From the NCBI GenBank assembly GCA_963739435.1, contig CAVUAN010000009.1:124001-188000 (forward strand): DNA of 64,000 nucleotides, given 5' to 3'. This document shows, in pieces, positions 54,486 through 63,580 of the stretch. Under the pieces are notes generated by a model, which saw only the letters and a list, made by a program, of their open reading frames with translations, ran no database searches and was not told the DNA's origin. The stretch comes from CAVUAN01 sp963739435. GTDB taxonomy: Bacteria > Acidobacteriota > Thermoanaerobaculia > UBA5066 > Gp7-AA6. The translations under genes and the position numbers were made by a program. Each line of letters starts with the position of its first letter. The first letter of the stretch is position 1.

Positions 54486-55042
54486 AGCCGGGAGCGGCAG
54501 GCCCTGGCGCGGCTCTCCTCCTCTTTGCCGCCTGGGCCGGCCTGGCCTCGGGCCAGACGAAGACGGCTCCGACGAAGGCTCCCGCGGCCAACCTGCCCAA
54601 TTTTTCGGGCACCTGGAAGCTGGATGAAGCGGCGAGCGCAAACGTCTCGCCCAACATGAAAGGCGCCATTCTGGTTGTCGACCAGAAGGGAGACCACATC
54701 CGCGTCACGCCGGCCCAGCAGGCAGCGGGCAAGCTCCATCTGGCAGGCGATGAGATCGTGGCCGACGGCAAGGCCTACGAGAAGGGAGTGGGCGGCGGCA
54801 AGGGAGTTCTGACGGCCCGCTGGTCGGCCGACGGGAAAGCGCTCGAGCTCGAGTTGACCGGCACCTCCAAGGAGACGGGGAAGTCGGCCATTCAGCGGAG
54901 CCGCTGGTCGGTCTCCTCGGACGGCTCGACCTGGCTGCGCGAGACGCGGACGACTGGCGAAGGACAGAATCGCATCAGCCGCCTCGTCTTTCGCCGCCAA
55001 AAACCCGAACCGGCGAAAGCCCCCGCCCCGACGAAGAAGTAA
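54482..55042 (+). CDS. Secreted beta-barrel-like protein of unknown function
   Basis: 186 residues with a short signal-type N-terminus (GPGAALLLFAAWAGLASGQ). The body begins PNFSGTWKLDEAAS and continues with paired beta strands (KGAILVVDQKGDHIRVTP; KLHLAGDEIVADGKAYEKG; LTARWSADGKALELELTG; STWLRETRTTGEG). FSGTWKLD-type starts are common in small lipocalin-like secreted proteins of Acidobacteriota. The function is unknown. GTG 54482 overlaps the uvrA stop. A 345-base gap follows. Confidence 0.6.
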   Translation: MKPGAAGPGAALLLFAAWAGLASGQTKTAPTKAPAANLPNFSGTWKLDEAASANVSPNMKGAILVVDQKGDHIRVTPAQQAAGKLHLAGDEIVADGKAYEKGVGGGKGVLTARWSADGKALELELTGTSKETGKSAIQRSRWSVSSDGSTWLRETRTTGEGQNRISRLVFRRQKPEPAKAPAPTKK

Positions 55043-55387
55043 GGCCACCTCGGCTCATAAAGCCGCCCGGGCATCGAGCCGGCCTCCCGCGTCCGGCCCG
55101 CGGCGCACGGGGCGTTAGATAGACGCGCCGCTCAGGCCGGGGGCGCCCAGCAGCTCGGCCGCTGTGAGATTGCCGCGAGTGCGCCCCCTCCAGCCTCCCT
55201 CCGGGAGGCGGGCTCGCTGCCCGGGCTCTCATCGAGGCAACAGAGCCGGAATATGAGGGCGGACGGGTGACGCCGGACGAAGACCTTCCGTCCCCCGCAG
55301 GGCCGGTACTCCGGCCCGAGGACGGACGGGAGGTGGCCGGCGGCAGGACCCGTCCGCCCGGCTCGAAAGCGACGCGTCGTCGATGAA
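55043..55387. other. 345-base non-coding gap between convergent genes
   Basis: No credible gene was found here. The gap holds a small perfect hairpin, GCCTCCC-TCC-GGGAGGC (55193-55209), and the large nested stem described separately (55257-55359). Confidence 0.6.
55257..55359. other. Nested-stem structured element, possible non-coding RNA
   Basis: An outer perfect 12-base stem (GGGCGGACGGGT at 55257-55268 with ACCCGTCCGCCC at 55348-55359) encloses a GCCGG/CCGGC stem. Inside that lie ACCT/AGGT, TCCGTCC/GGACGGA and an innermost seven-base stem GGGCCGG-TACT-CCGGCCC. All are nested in one direction without crossing over 103 bases. That is more order than expected by chance even in high-GC DNA. 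It may be an RNA, a double terminator or a mobile palindrome; there is no family match I can name. Confidence 0.5.
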
Positions 55388-58300
55388 CTAACGTCCGGCG
55401 AGCTGGGCGTTGGAGGGATCGATCTGCTTGGCGCGGCGGATGGCGTCCTGTTCGGCCGCCGCGTCGCCGCGGCGCTGCGCCACGCGCGCGAGGCCGATGT
55501 AGCCCTCCACGTTGGAGGGTTCGATGGACACCGCCCGCGTCCAGGCGAGCGTCGACTCTTCGAGGTCTCCGACGATGAGCAGCAACTCGCCCAAAGCGCG
55601 CTGCGAGGCGGCGTCGTCTGGAAGCGCGGTCCGCGCGCGGCGCAGAGGCGGCACCGCCTCCGGACCCCGGCCCGCGGCAGCCAGGGCCCGCCCGTAGAGG
55701 AACAGGGTGGCGCCGTAGGCGGGGTCCACCTGGAGCGCTTTCTCGAGCACCGGCAGCGCCTCCGCGCCGCGTCCGATGTCGAGCCAGAGCCGGGCGAGAT
55801 CGTCGGCGACACCGACGGCGTCGGGCGCTGCGGAGAGGCACGCGCGCAGCACCTTCTCGGCCTCGGCGTCGTCGCCCTGTCCGCGCAGGATGGCGGCGAG
55901 GTTCTGGGCGGCCTCGGCCTCGGCGGGCGAGGCCTCGAGCGCCCGGCGGTACGCGCCCGTGGCCTTCGACTCGGAGCCTCCCAGCTTGTACTGGTTGCCG
56001 AGGCCGACGAGGTAGCGGGCGTTCTGCGGCGCGGCGCGCACGGCCTCCTCCATGATCTTGATGGCCGTGGCGGTGCGGCCCAGAAACGCATGGCCAAACC
56101 CGAGGAGGTAGCCCGAATTCGCGTCGATGTCCTTCTTCTCGTCGAATCCGTCCATGAAGGGAAGGAAGTGGCCCTGGGCCTCGCCGATGAGGCGGTCGTT
56201 GCTCGTCGTCGTGTCTTCGTAGGCCGCCCGCGGCGAGAGGTACTCGATGATCGGCCGGTCGTCGGTGTGGGTGCGGGTGACGCCGCGCAGGAACGTCGCG
56301 AGCTCCTGGCCGTCGCAGACGTAGGGGGCGAACACGGCGAGAGGGTCGTAGACGCCGATCGAGAGCAGGTCCTGCGACACGCCCGGCACGTTTGCGAAGC
56401 GCTCCTTCAGGCGCGCCCAGTCCCAGACGACGCGTTCGGCGCTCCCGAGGAGGATGACGTCGCCGCGGTTGGGACGCCAGAGCGACGTGTAGGGAAAAAC
56501 GAATTGGAAGGTCGCGACGATGAGCTTCAGCTGGTCCGGCGGCAAGGAGTGCATGTGGAACCACTGCACCATGAGCCCGCCCGGCTTCAGCCGCTTCCTG
56601 GCCAGAGCGTAGAACTCCTGCGTGAAGAGGCTGCCGACGCCGGCGACCCAGACGTCGGAAGGGTCCGAAATGATGACGTCGTATTTCTTCGGCTGCGCGA
56701 GCAGACGGTTGCGGCCGTCGGCCGCCACGAGCCGGACGCGCGGATCGGCCAGCAGATTGTGGTTTTCGGGCTCGAAGAGGCGAGCCGCTTCGCGTCCGGA
56801 TGGCTCGATGTCCACGATCTCGATGGATCGGACGGGATACCGGGCGACGGCCGCCGCGGAGACGCCCGTGCCGAGGCCCAGGATGAAGACATCCTGGGGG
56901 TTGGGATGCAGCAGCATCGGGAGTTGGCCCAGGAAGATCTGGTTGGCCATGTCGCCGGGGTCCGTCGAGGCGTCCGTCTTCCCGTTCGAGCTGTAGTAGC
57001 GCACTCCGTTCTGGCGATTCACCGAGAGCGTGGTGTTGACCCCGTCTTTGTAGAAGAGCACCTCGCGCGCGCGGGCCACGGCGAGAAAGATCTCGGGGCT
57101 AGCCCAGTTTCGGGCATAGAAGGAGATGCCCATGGTCATGACGGAGCGGGGCCAGGGAGGCAGCAGGAGCACGGCCACACACGAGGCCGCGGCGACGCCC
57201 GTCAGCACGCGCCGCCTCCGGCTGGGGGCCTCGAGCCGCAGGACGGCGATCCCGGCCGCCGCGGTTGCGGCGGCGGCGGCGCCCAGCGTCGTCTTCAGCC
57301 CCACCTGCGGGATCAGCAGGAAGCCCCCGGCGAACGCTCCCGCCACGGTGCCGAGCGTGTTGGCGGCCGTCACCCGGCCCACGCCGCCGCCGAGTGTGGC
57401 CGGCGAAGCGTTGGTCGCGGCGATCGCGGCGGGGAAGGCAATCCCGAAGAAGATGGCCGAGGGCGCGAGCAGCAGCGCCGCGAGGACGAAGTCCCAGACC
57501 TGGAGCATCTCGAAGGAGGCCTGTGCCAGAGGGAAGCCGCGCAGAAAGAGCACCGGCAGCCGGGGCACGAGAAGTGTCGCGGCGACGAGCGCCACCGTGG
57601 CGCCGACCTGGGAGGCGGCAAAGATCGCAGCCGGGCGGTGTCTCGCGCCGCGCGCCAGGCGCGTGAAGATCGCGCTGCCGGCCGAGAGGCCGATCAGAAA
57701 AACGAGCACCATCATCCCGAAGGAATAGACGGAGCTGCCGAGCACGAGGGCCAGTACCCGCGACCACGCCACCTCGCAGGCCATCGCCGCAAAACCCGAA
57801 AGGGCGATGCCGGCGAGCAGCGTCCTGGCTTCGGGGGACAGGGGGACGGCCTCCTCGACACGAGGCTCCTTCGCTGAGGCCGGTTCCGTGCTCGCCTCCG
57901 CCGCGGGCTCCGCCGGAGCGAGGCCTCGCCCGATTGCTATCGCGATCAGGCCCGAAGCCGCGCTGGCTGCCGCGGCGGCGAGCTCCGCCTGCCGCACGCC
58001 GGCAAACGGCAGGAGGTAGTACGTGGCGGTGGCGGCGCCGAGTCCGGCGCCGACGGTGTTGGCGGCGTAGAGCGCGCCGACCCGGCGGGAGACCTGCTCG
58101 TCGCGATCGACGAACGCCCGGGACAGCAGCGGCAGCGTGCCGCCCATCATGGCGGTCGGGATGGCGAGGACTGCCCCGACCAGGAGGAACTGGACCGCGA
58201 AGAAGGCGCGCGGGGAGTCTTCGAGGGCGGGTCCGAGCGGCAGGTACGCGGCCTCCACGGCCCGGAAGAGCCAGGGCATCGCGACCGCGAAGGCCGCGAT

Positions 58301-58561
58301 GCCGACCTCGAGCGTGCCGTAGAGGCGGATCGCTTTGCCAGAATGGCGGTCGGCGTACCGGCCGATGAAGAAGCTGCCGAGCGCGAGCCCTCCCATGAAT
58401 GCCGCCAGCACGGTCGAAATCGCCAGCGTCGTCGAGCCGAAGATCTGGGCCAGGCGGCGAACCCATGCGATCTCGTACACGAGCCCGGAGGCGCCGGAGA
58501 GGAAGAAGACCGCAAAGAGGACCGCGCGCGAGCGCGGCGGCAGCGGCGGCTGGTCCGGCAT
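55388..58561 (-). CDS. Membrane transporter-like / spermidine synthase / TPR fusion protein
   Basis: A 1057-residue protein. Residues 1-475 hold about 12-14 helices in two related halves (VLFAVFFLSGASGLVYEIAWVRRL and GIALSGFAAMACEVAWSRVLALVLGS), the known membrane part of 'fused MFS/spermidine synthase' proteins. About 480-760 is a Rossmann methyltransferase-like spermidine-synthase domain: DVFILGLGTGVSAAAVARYP, IEIVDIEPSGREAARLF, VAADGRNRLL and YDVIISDPSDVWV. Residues 800-1057 are TPR repeats. Polyamine-synthase activity is not proven for this group. The ATG 58561 is seven bases from a minus-strand -10 box. No frameshift in 3.2 kb. Confidence 0.85.
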   Translation of the reverse strand: MPDQPPLPPRSRAVLFAVFFLSGASGLVYEIAWVRRLAQIFGSTTLAISTVLAAFMGGLALGSFFIGRYADRHSGKAIRLYGTLEVGIAAFAVAMPWLFRAVEAAYLPLGPALEDSPRAFFAVQFLLVGAVLAIPTAMMGGTLPLLSRAFVDRDEQVSRRVGALYAANTVGAGLGAATATYYLLPFAGVRQAELAAAAASAASGLIAIAIGRGLAPAEPAAEASTEPASAKEPRVEEAVPLSPEARTLLAGIALSGFAAMACEVAWSRVLALVLGSSVYSFGMMVLVFLIGLSAGSAIFTRLARGARHRPAAIFAASQVGATVALVAATLLVPRLPVLFLRGFPLAQASFEMLQVWDFVLAALLLAPSAIFFGIAFPAAIAATNASPATLGGGVGRVTAANTLGTVAGAFAGGFLLIPQVGLKTTLGAAAAATAAAGIAVLRLEAPSRRRRVLTGVAAASCVAVLLLPPWPRSVMTMGISFYARNWASPEIFLAVARAREVLFYKDGVNTTLSVNRQNGVRYYSSNGKTDASTDPGDMANQIFLGQLPMLLHPNPQDVFILGLGTGVSAAAVARYPVRSIEIVDIEPSGREAARLFEPENHNLLADPRVRLVAADGRNRLLAQPKKYDVIISDPSDVWVAGVGSLFTQEFYALARKRLKPGGLMVQWFHMHSLPPDQLKLIVATFQFVFPYTSLWRPNRGDVILLGSAERVVWDWARLKERFANVPGVSQDLLSIGVYDPLAVFAPYVCDGQELATFLRGVTRTHTDDRPIIEYLSPRAAYEDTTTSNDRLIGEAQGHFLPFMDGFDEKKDIDANSGYLLGFGHAFLGRTATAIKIMEEAVRAAPQNARYLVGLGNQYKLGGSESKATGAYRRALEASPAEAEAAQNLAAILRGQGDDAEAEKVLRACLSAAPDAVGVADDLARLWLDIGRGAEALPVLEKALQVDPAYGATLFLYGRALAAAGRGPEAVPPLRRARTALPDDAASQRALGELLLIVGDLEESTLAWTRAVSIEPSNVEGYIGLARVAQRRGDAAAEQDAIRRAKQIDPSNAQLAGR

Positions 58562-58568
58562 TGCGCCA

Positions 58569-58578
58569 AGGATAGACT
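58569..58578. promoter_or_regulatory. Overlapping bidirectional -10 element, fusion gene / lyase gene
   Basis: AGGATAGACT reads TAGACT on the plus strand (58573-58578; 12 bases to ATG 58591) and TATCCT on the minus strand (58574-58569; seven bases to ATG 58561). The divergent gap is only 29 bases and has no Shine-Dalgarno sequence. Confidence 0.5.
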
Positions 58579-58590
58579 CTCGAGGCGATA

Positions 58591-59967
58591 ATGGCGAAGC
58601 TTTCCCCCGAGCCCTGGCGTGTCAAGGTCGTCGAGCCGATACGCAACGTTGGCCCGGCGCAGCGCGACGGTTGCCTCCGGCGCGCGGGCTACAACGTCTT
58701 CAACATACCCTCGGAAGACATCTTCATCGACCTCCTGACCGACTCGGGCACGTCGGCGATGTCCGACGCGCAATGGGCCGGCCTGATGCGCGGCGACGAG
58801 TCTTACGCGGGCGGCCGGAACTTCTACCACTTCGAGAAGACCGTCCGCGACATCTTCGGCCTGCCGCACGTCATTCCGACGCACCAGGGGCGCGTCGCCG
58901 AAAACCTGCTCTTCTCGACGATCCTGAAGGCGGGAGACGTCGTGCCCAACAACACGCATTTCGACACGACGCGGGCCAACGTCGAGGTCAATGGCGGCAC
59001 GGCGCTCGACTTCGTCATCCCCGAGGGCAAGGACCCGCGGGCCAAACATCCGTTCAAGGGAAACATGGACCTCGGCCGGCTGGATCGCTGCCTGGCGGAG
59101 AACCGCGGCCGCGTGCCCCTCGTGATGCTGACCCTCACCAACAACTCCGGCGGGGGCCAGCCGGTTTCGCTCGAGAATGTGCGCGGAACGCGAGACGTCT
59201 GCCGCAAGCACGCCGTGCCGCTCTTCATCGACGCCTGCCGGTTCGCCGAGAACGCCTGGTTCATCCGGGAACGCGAAGCGGGACAGGGCGGCCGGTCCGT
59301 CGCGGAGATCGTGCGGGAGGTCTTCGGGAGCGCCGACGGCTGCACGATGAGCGCCAAGAAGGACGGACTCGCCAACATGGGCGGTTTCCTGGCCCTCCGC
59401 GACGAGACCTGGGTCGAGAAGCTCAAGAACAAGCTCATCCTGATCGAGGGCTTTCCTACCTACGGGGGCCTCGCCGGGCGCGACCTGGAGGCGGTGGCGA
59501 TCGGTCTCACGGAAGTCCTCGACCACGACTACCTGGCGTTCCGCGTCGGCCAGGTCGGAGGTTTCGGCGAGGCGCTCGCCTCGGCCGGCGTCCCGGTCGT
59601 CGAGCCGATCGGCGGCCATGCCGTTTACATCGACGCGCGGGCCTTCGCGCCGCACCTGCCGCCCGAGCAGTATCCCGGCCAGGCGCTGACGATCGCCCTC
59701 TACCGGGAGGGCGGCATCCGGGCCGTCGAGATCGGCGGCGTGATGTTCGGCAAGCCCGACCCCGCGAGGCCGGGGCAAGAGATCCTGCCGGACCTCGACC
59801 TCGTGCGGCTGGCCGTGCCGCGGCGCGTCTACACGAACACCCACCTCGAGTACGTGGCGGATGTCGTCGTGCGCCTCCACCGCGACCCGAAGGCCCTCCG
59901 CGGCGTGCGCATCGCCCGCCAGGCAGCCGTGCTCCGGCACTTCACGGCTCGCTTCGAGCTGCTTTGA
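58591..59967 (+). CDS. tnaA: Tryptophanase / beta-eliminating lyase
   Basis: A 458-residue PLP enzyme of the tryptophanase/tyrosine phenol-lyase family. The PLP lysine is Lys257 in TMSAKKDGLANMGG. Other marks are LLTDSGTSAMSDAQWAGLM, HVIPTHQGRVAENLLF and the closing VLRHFTARFELL. Tyrosine phenol-lyase carries an Arg in a 'MERG'-type block, while this protein has VEIGGVMFG there, as tryptophanases do; I therefore lean to tryptophanase, cautiously. It would break tryptophan into indole, pyruvate and ammonia. It is divergent from the fusion gene across a 29-base gap. Confidence 0.85.
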   Translation: MAKLSPEPWRVKVVEPIRNVGPAQRDGCLRRAGYNVFNIPSEDIFIDLLTDSGTSAMSDAQWAGLMRGDESYAGGRNFYHFEKTVRDIFGLPHVIPTHQGRVAENLLFSTILKAGDVVPNNTHFDTTRANVEVNGGTALDFVIPEGKDPRAKHPFKGNMDLGRLDRCLAENRGRVPLVMLTLTNNSGGGQPVSLENVRGTRDVCRKHAVPLFIDACRFAENAWFIREREAGQGGRSVAEIVREVFGSADGCTMSAKKDGLANMGGFLALRDETWVEKLKNKLILIEGFPTYGGLAGRDLEAVAIGLTEVLDHDYLAFRVGQVGGFGEALASAGVPVVEPIGGHAVYIDARAFAPHLPPEQYPGQALTIALYREGGIRAVEIGGVMFGKPDPARPGQEILPDLDLVRLAVPRRVYTNTHLEYVADVVVRLHRDPKALRGVRIARQAAVLRHFTARFELL

Positions 59968-59975
59968 CGGCACGT

Positions 59976-59981
59976 TACAAT
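59976..59981 (+). promoter_or_regulatory. -10 box of the conserved gene at 59990
   Basis: TACAAT, eight bases before the GTG start, with no Shine-Dalgarno. Confidence 0.4.
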
Positions 59982-59989
59982 CCGGGCCG

Positions 59990-60712
59990 GTGATCACCGG
60001 ATACAACACCGACGTCAAGCACAACAACCGTGTCTTCCACATCCAGACGGAAGACAAGGGTGAGCAGAGCCCTTACATCGAATCCCTCGTGTACGTCGGG
60101 GGCCAGATTCTCGCCACGCGCAAGACCTCCTACGCCGATGTCGTCAAGAACGGGCGCGACGACAAGGCGATCCAGGAGCTGATGGAGCAGCAGCACCGCA
60201 CGATGATCGCCGCCATCCAGCGCGGGCGCTTCGACGGCCCGAACAACTCGGTGCGCACGCCGGAGGGCATGTCCGACGGCACCGCCGAGCCCCCGGCCGG
60301 GGAGGCCGGCGGGGCGCCCGAAGCCGAGCCGGAAGCCGAGTCGGCCGGCGACCGCACGCTCGACCAGGTGATCCTGGACTATCTCGCGGCCGAGCTGACG
60401 CACGAGCAGATCGACGTCCTGTTCGCGCCGATCCCGGAGTTCCAGGCCGGCCGGACGGCTGACTTCAAACTGAAGGCGGAGACGTCCTCGACGCGGCAGC
60501 CGATCGCGGGCGCCGTCGTTCAGATCCGCATCCTCTCGACAGTCACGAAGCCCGAGATGGCTTACCAGGGCAAGACGACGTCCGACGGCTCCTGCAACGT
60601 GTCGTTTCCGGTTCCGGCCATGAAGCAGGGCAGCGCCGCGGTTGTCATCCGCGTCAGTTCCCCGACGGGGTCGACCGAATACAAGTACATGGTCAAGAGG
60701 GCGTCGGCGTGA
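59990..60712 (+). CDS. Conserved protein of unknown function (GYNTDVKHNNRVFHIQTED type)
   Basis: 240 residues. The first 75 are a well-conserved block: GYNTDVKHNNRVFHIQTEDK, then PYIESLVYVGGQILATRKTS and IQELMEQQHRTMIAAIQRG. This block recurs in Myxococcota, Desulfobacterota and Acidobacteriota proteins of unknown function. An acidic Glu/Ala/Pro linker follows, then a short beta-sandwich C-terminus with Ig-like spacing (ADFKLKAETSSTRQPIAGA; AYQGKTTSDGSCNVSFPVP). No signal peptide is seen. The gene end overlaps thiS (GTGA), so both are probably translated together. Confidence 0.6.
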   Translation: MITGYNTDVKHNNRVFHIQTEDKGEQSPYIESLVYVGGQILATRKTSYADVVKNGRDDKAIQELMEQQHRTMIAAIQRGRFDGPNNSVRTPEGMSDGTAEPPAGEAGGAPEAEPEAESAGDRTLDQVILDYLAAELTHEQIDVLFAPIPEFQAGRTADFKLKAETSSTRQPIAGAVVQIRILSTVTKPEMAYQGKTTSDGSCNVSFPVPAMKQGSAAVVIRVSSPTGSTEYKYMVKRASA

Positions 60713-60921
60713 CGGCCGGGATCGAAGTCCGCGTGAACGGGGACGCGCTGACGCTGCCCGAGGGAGCGAGTGTCGCGGCCCTGCTCGAGCGCTTGAAGAT
60801 CGTGACGCCCCGGGTCGCCGTCGAACGCAACCGCGAGATCGTCCCGAAGGCCGAATACGCCACGACACCCCTCCAGCCCGGCGACATTCTGGAAGTCGTC
60901 GAGTTCGTTGGCGGTGGATGA
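60709..60921 (+). CDS. thiS: ThiS/MoaD-family sulfur-carrier protein
   Basis: A 70-residue beta-grasp protein: IEVRVNGDALTLPEGASVAALLERL, then PRVAVERNREIVPKAEY and the C-terminal GDILEVVEFVGGG. The terminal Gly-Gly is activated by adenylation and carries sulfur for thiazole synthesis in ThiS. No thiG, thiF, thiH or other thiamin gene is present here; instead it is coupled to the unknown protein at 59990 and followed by a kinase. It may serve thiamin made elsewhere or be a carrier for another pathway. Confidence 0.85.
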   Translation: MTAGIEVRVNGDALTLPEGASVAALLERLKIVTPRVAVERNREIVPKAEYATTPLQPGDILEVVEFVGGG

Positions 60922-60932
60922 GAATCGTCGGC

Positions 60933-60938
60933 TAGAAT
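60933..60938 (+). promoter_or_regulatory. -10 box of the kinase gene
   Basis: TAGAAT in GCTAGAATCC, ten bases before the TTG start at 60949, the same ten-base block as uvrA. No Shine-Dalgarno. Confidence 0.45.
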
Positions 60939-60948
60939 CCGCGCGACC

Positions 60949-63552
60949 TTGACACTCTCCTCCGGCACGCGACTCGGCCCGTACGAGATCCTTGCGCCTC
61001 TGGGCGCGGGAGGCATGGGCGAGGTCTATCGCGCGCGCGACTCGCGGTTGAAGCGGGATGTGGCCATCAAGGTCCTGTCCGAGTCCGTCGCGTCGGACGC
61101 CGATCGGCGCAAGCGCTTCGAGCAGGAGGCGCGATCGGCCTCCGCCCTGAACCACGCCAACATCGTCACGATCTACGACATCGGGTCGTCGGATTCCACC
61201 GTCTACATCGCCATGGAGCTCGTCGAGGGCAAGACGCTGCGGGAGGTCGTGCACGAGGGGCCCCTGCCGACGCGGCGGCTGCTCGACGTCGCGTTCCAGG
61301 TTGCCGACGGGCTCGCCAAGGCCCACGGCGCCGGCATCGTGCACCGGGACCTCAAGCCCGAGAACGTCATGGTGACGCGCGACGGCGCCGTCAAGATCCT
61401 CGACTTCGGCCTGGCCAAGCTCTACCGGCCGGACTCGGAGGCCAGCGGCGACAGCGCGACGGCCGTGCAGGAGACGCGCCCGGGCACGGTCCTCGGCACG
61501 GTCGGCTACATGTCGCCCGGAGCAGGCGAGCGGAAGACCCCTGGACTTTCACTCCGACCAGTTCTCGCTGGGCTCGATCCTCTACGAGCTGGCAACCGGC
61601 AAGCGGGCCTTCCAGCGCGGCAACCGGCGCCGAGACTCTGACCGCCATCATCCGAGAGGAGGCCGAGCCGATTTCGCGGATCGCTGCGGCGGCTCCGGCC
61701 CCCTTCCGCTGGATCGTCGAACGCTGTCTCGCCAAGGACCCGGAAGATCGCTACGCCTCGACCCGCGATCTGGCGAGCGACCTGCGCAACATCCGAGAGC
61801 ACCTCTCGGAGGCCTCGGTGTCGGGCGCGACAGGGGCGGCGCCGTCCGCACCCGCGACGGCAGGCCGGCGGCCCCTCCTGCGCGCGGTCCTCGCTGCCGC
61901 GGCATTGCTGGCAGCGGCCGCGGCCGGAATGCTGCTCCAGAAGCGGATCGCCCGAAGCGCCCCGCCTTCCTACCAGCAGATCACCTTCGGCAGCGGCACG
62001 ATCCGCTCGGCGCGTTTCGCTCCCGACGGCCAGACGATCATCTACAGCGTCTCGTGGGACGGCAACCCCTTGAAGCTCTACCTCAAGCACCCGTCGAGCC
62101 CCGACTCGCTGCCGCTCGAGCTGCCGAGCGCCAACCTGCTCGGCATCTCACCGACAGGGGAGATGACGATTGCCATCGGGTGCCGCTCGACGCATCCGGG
62201 CGTGTGCAGCGGCACGCTGGCGCGAGCGGCCTTGACGGGCGGCGCGCCCCGCGACGTGGCCGAAGGAGTGCAGGAAGCCGACTGGGCAGCCGACGGAGCG
62301 ACCCTGCTCGTCGTGCGTGACGTCGGCGGCAAGGCGCGCATCGAGTACCCGATGGGCAAGGTGCTCTACGAGACGACCGGCCACGTCAGCTATGCGCGCC
62401 TCTCGCCGAAGGGAGACCGGATCGCGTTCCTCGACCATCGCCTTCCCGCTCGACGACGCCGGCAAGGTCGCCGTCATCGACATGTCGGGCAAGAAGACGA
62501 CGCTGACCGGCCAGTGGGCGAGCGAGCACGGCCTCGTGTGGTCGCCCTCGGGCGAGGAGATCTGGTTCACCGCGACGGAGGCGGGGGCCAACCGGTCCCT
62601 GTACGCCGTCACTCTCGCCGGCAAGATGCGGGTCGTCGCCCGCGTGCCGGGCGGGTTGAAGCTCCACGACATCGCGAAAAACGGCCGCGTGCTGCTGACC
62701 CGCGAGAGCCCCCGCGTCGGCATCCTCGGGATGCTCGCGGGCGACACGCGCGAGCGCGACATGTCGTGGCTCGACTACTCGTTCGCATCCGACCTCGCCG
62801 CCGACGGCAAGACGCTCCTCTTCGACGAGGAGGGCGAGGCCGGAGGCGCCAACTACACCGTCTACATCCGCAAGGCGGACCGGTCTCCGGTCGTTCGGCT
62901 GGGCGAGGGCAACGCGCTGTCGCTTTCGCCCGACGCGAAATGGGCGCTTTCCATCATGCCGATCCCGAACTCGCCGTTCCTGTTGATGCCGACGGGAACC
63001 GGCGAGCACAAGCAGCTCCCCCTCGAGGGCGTCAGCCCCGAGCAGGCGGCGACCTGGATGCCGGACGGCAAGCAGATCCTGTTCGCAGGCAGCGAAAAGG
63101 GAAAGGGCATGCGGCTCTACGCTCAGAGCGTCGAGAACGGGAAGCCGAGAGCCATCACTCCCGAGGGCATCACGTCGGCGCTGCCGGGCTTCGCCGTCAC
63201 ACCAGACGGGAAGTTCGTCGCGGCCATCGGGCCCGACCGCAAGGGTGTTCTGTTTCCGATCGACGGCGGCCAGCCGCGTCCGATCGCGGGGATCCTGGAA
63301 GGGGAGTTTCCGCTGCGTTTCTCGCCGGACGGCAAGTGGCTCTTCCTCTGGAAACGCGGCGACATCCCGGCTCGCGTGTCGCGGCTCGAGATCGAGACCG
63401 GCAAGAGGGAAGTCTGGAAGGACCTGCTGCCGGCCGACCCCGCCGGCGTCGAGCGCATCTCCAACGTCCTCGTGGCCCCCGACGGCAAGAGCTACGTCTA
63501 CTGCTACGCCCGCCTGCTTTCCGACCTGTTCGTCGTCGAGGGCCTGAAGTAG
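60949..63552 (+). CDS. Serine/threonine kinase with TolB-like propeller (frameshifted)
   Basis: About 866 residues after removing three single-base insertions (near 61.52, 61.63 and 62.45 kb). Residues 1-280 are a Hanks-type kinase: GPYEILAPLGAGGMGEVYRA, VAIKVL, the catalytic HRDLKPEN, DFGLAK, and the APE-region GYMSPEQA, restored by the first repair. One membrane helix (LLRAVLAAAALLAAAAAGMLL) leads to a beta-propeller with repeated 'SPDG/PDGK' turns (SARFAPDGQTIIYS; SPDAKWALS; TPDGKFVAA; SPDGKWLF). The design is common in Acidobacteriota. The kinase is inside and the propeller outside, a sensor of unknown ligand. The start is a TTG. Confidence 0.83.
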
Positions 63553-63580
63553 GCGATTCGCGGAATGGGGCAGCGCCCTT

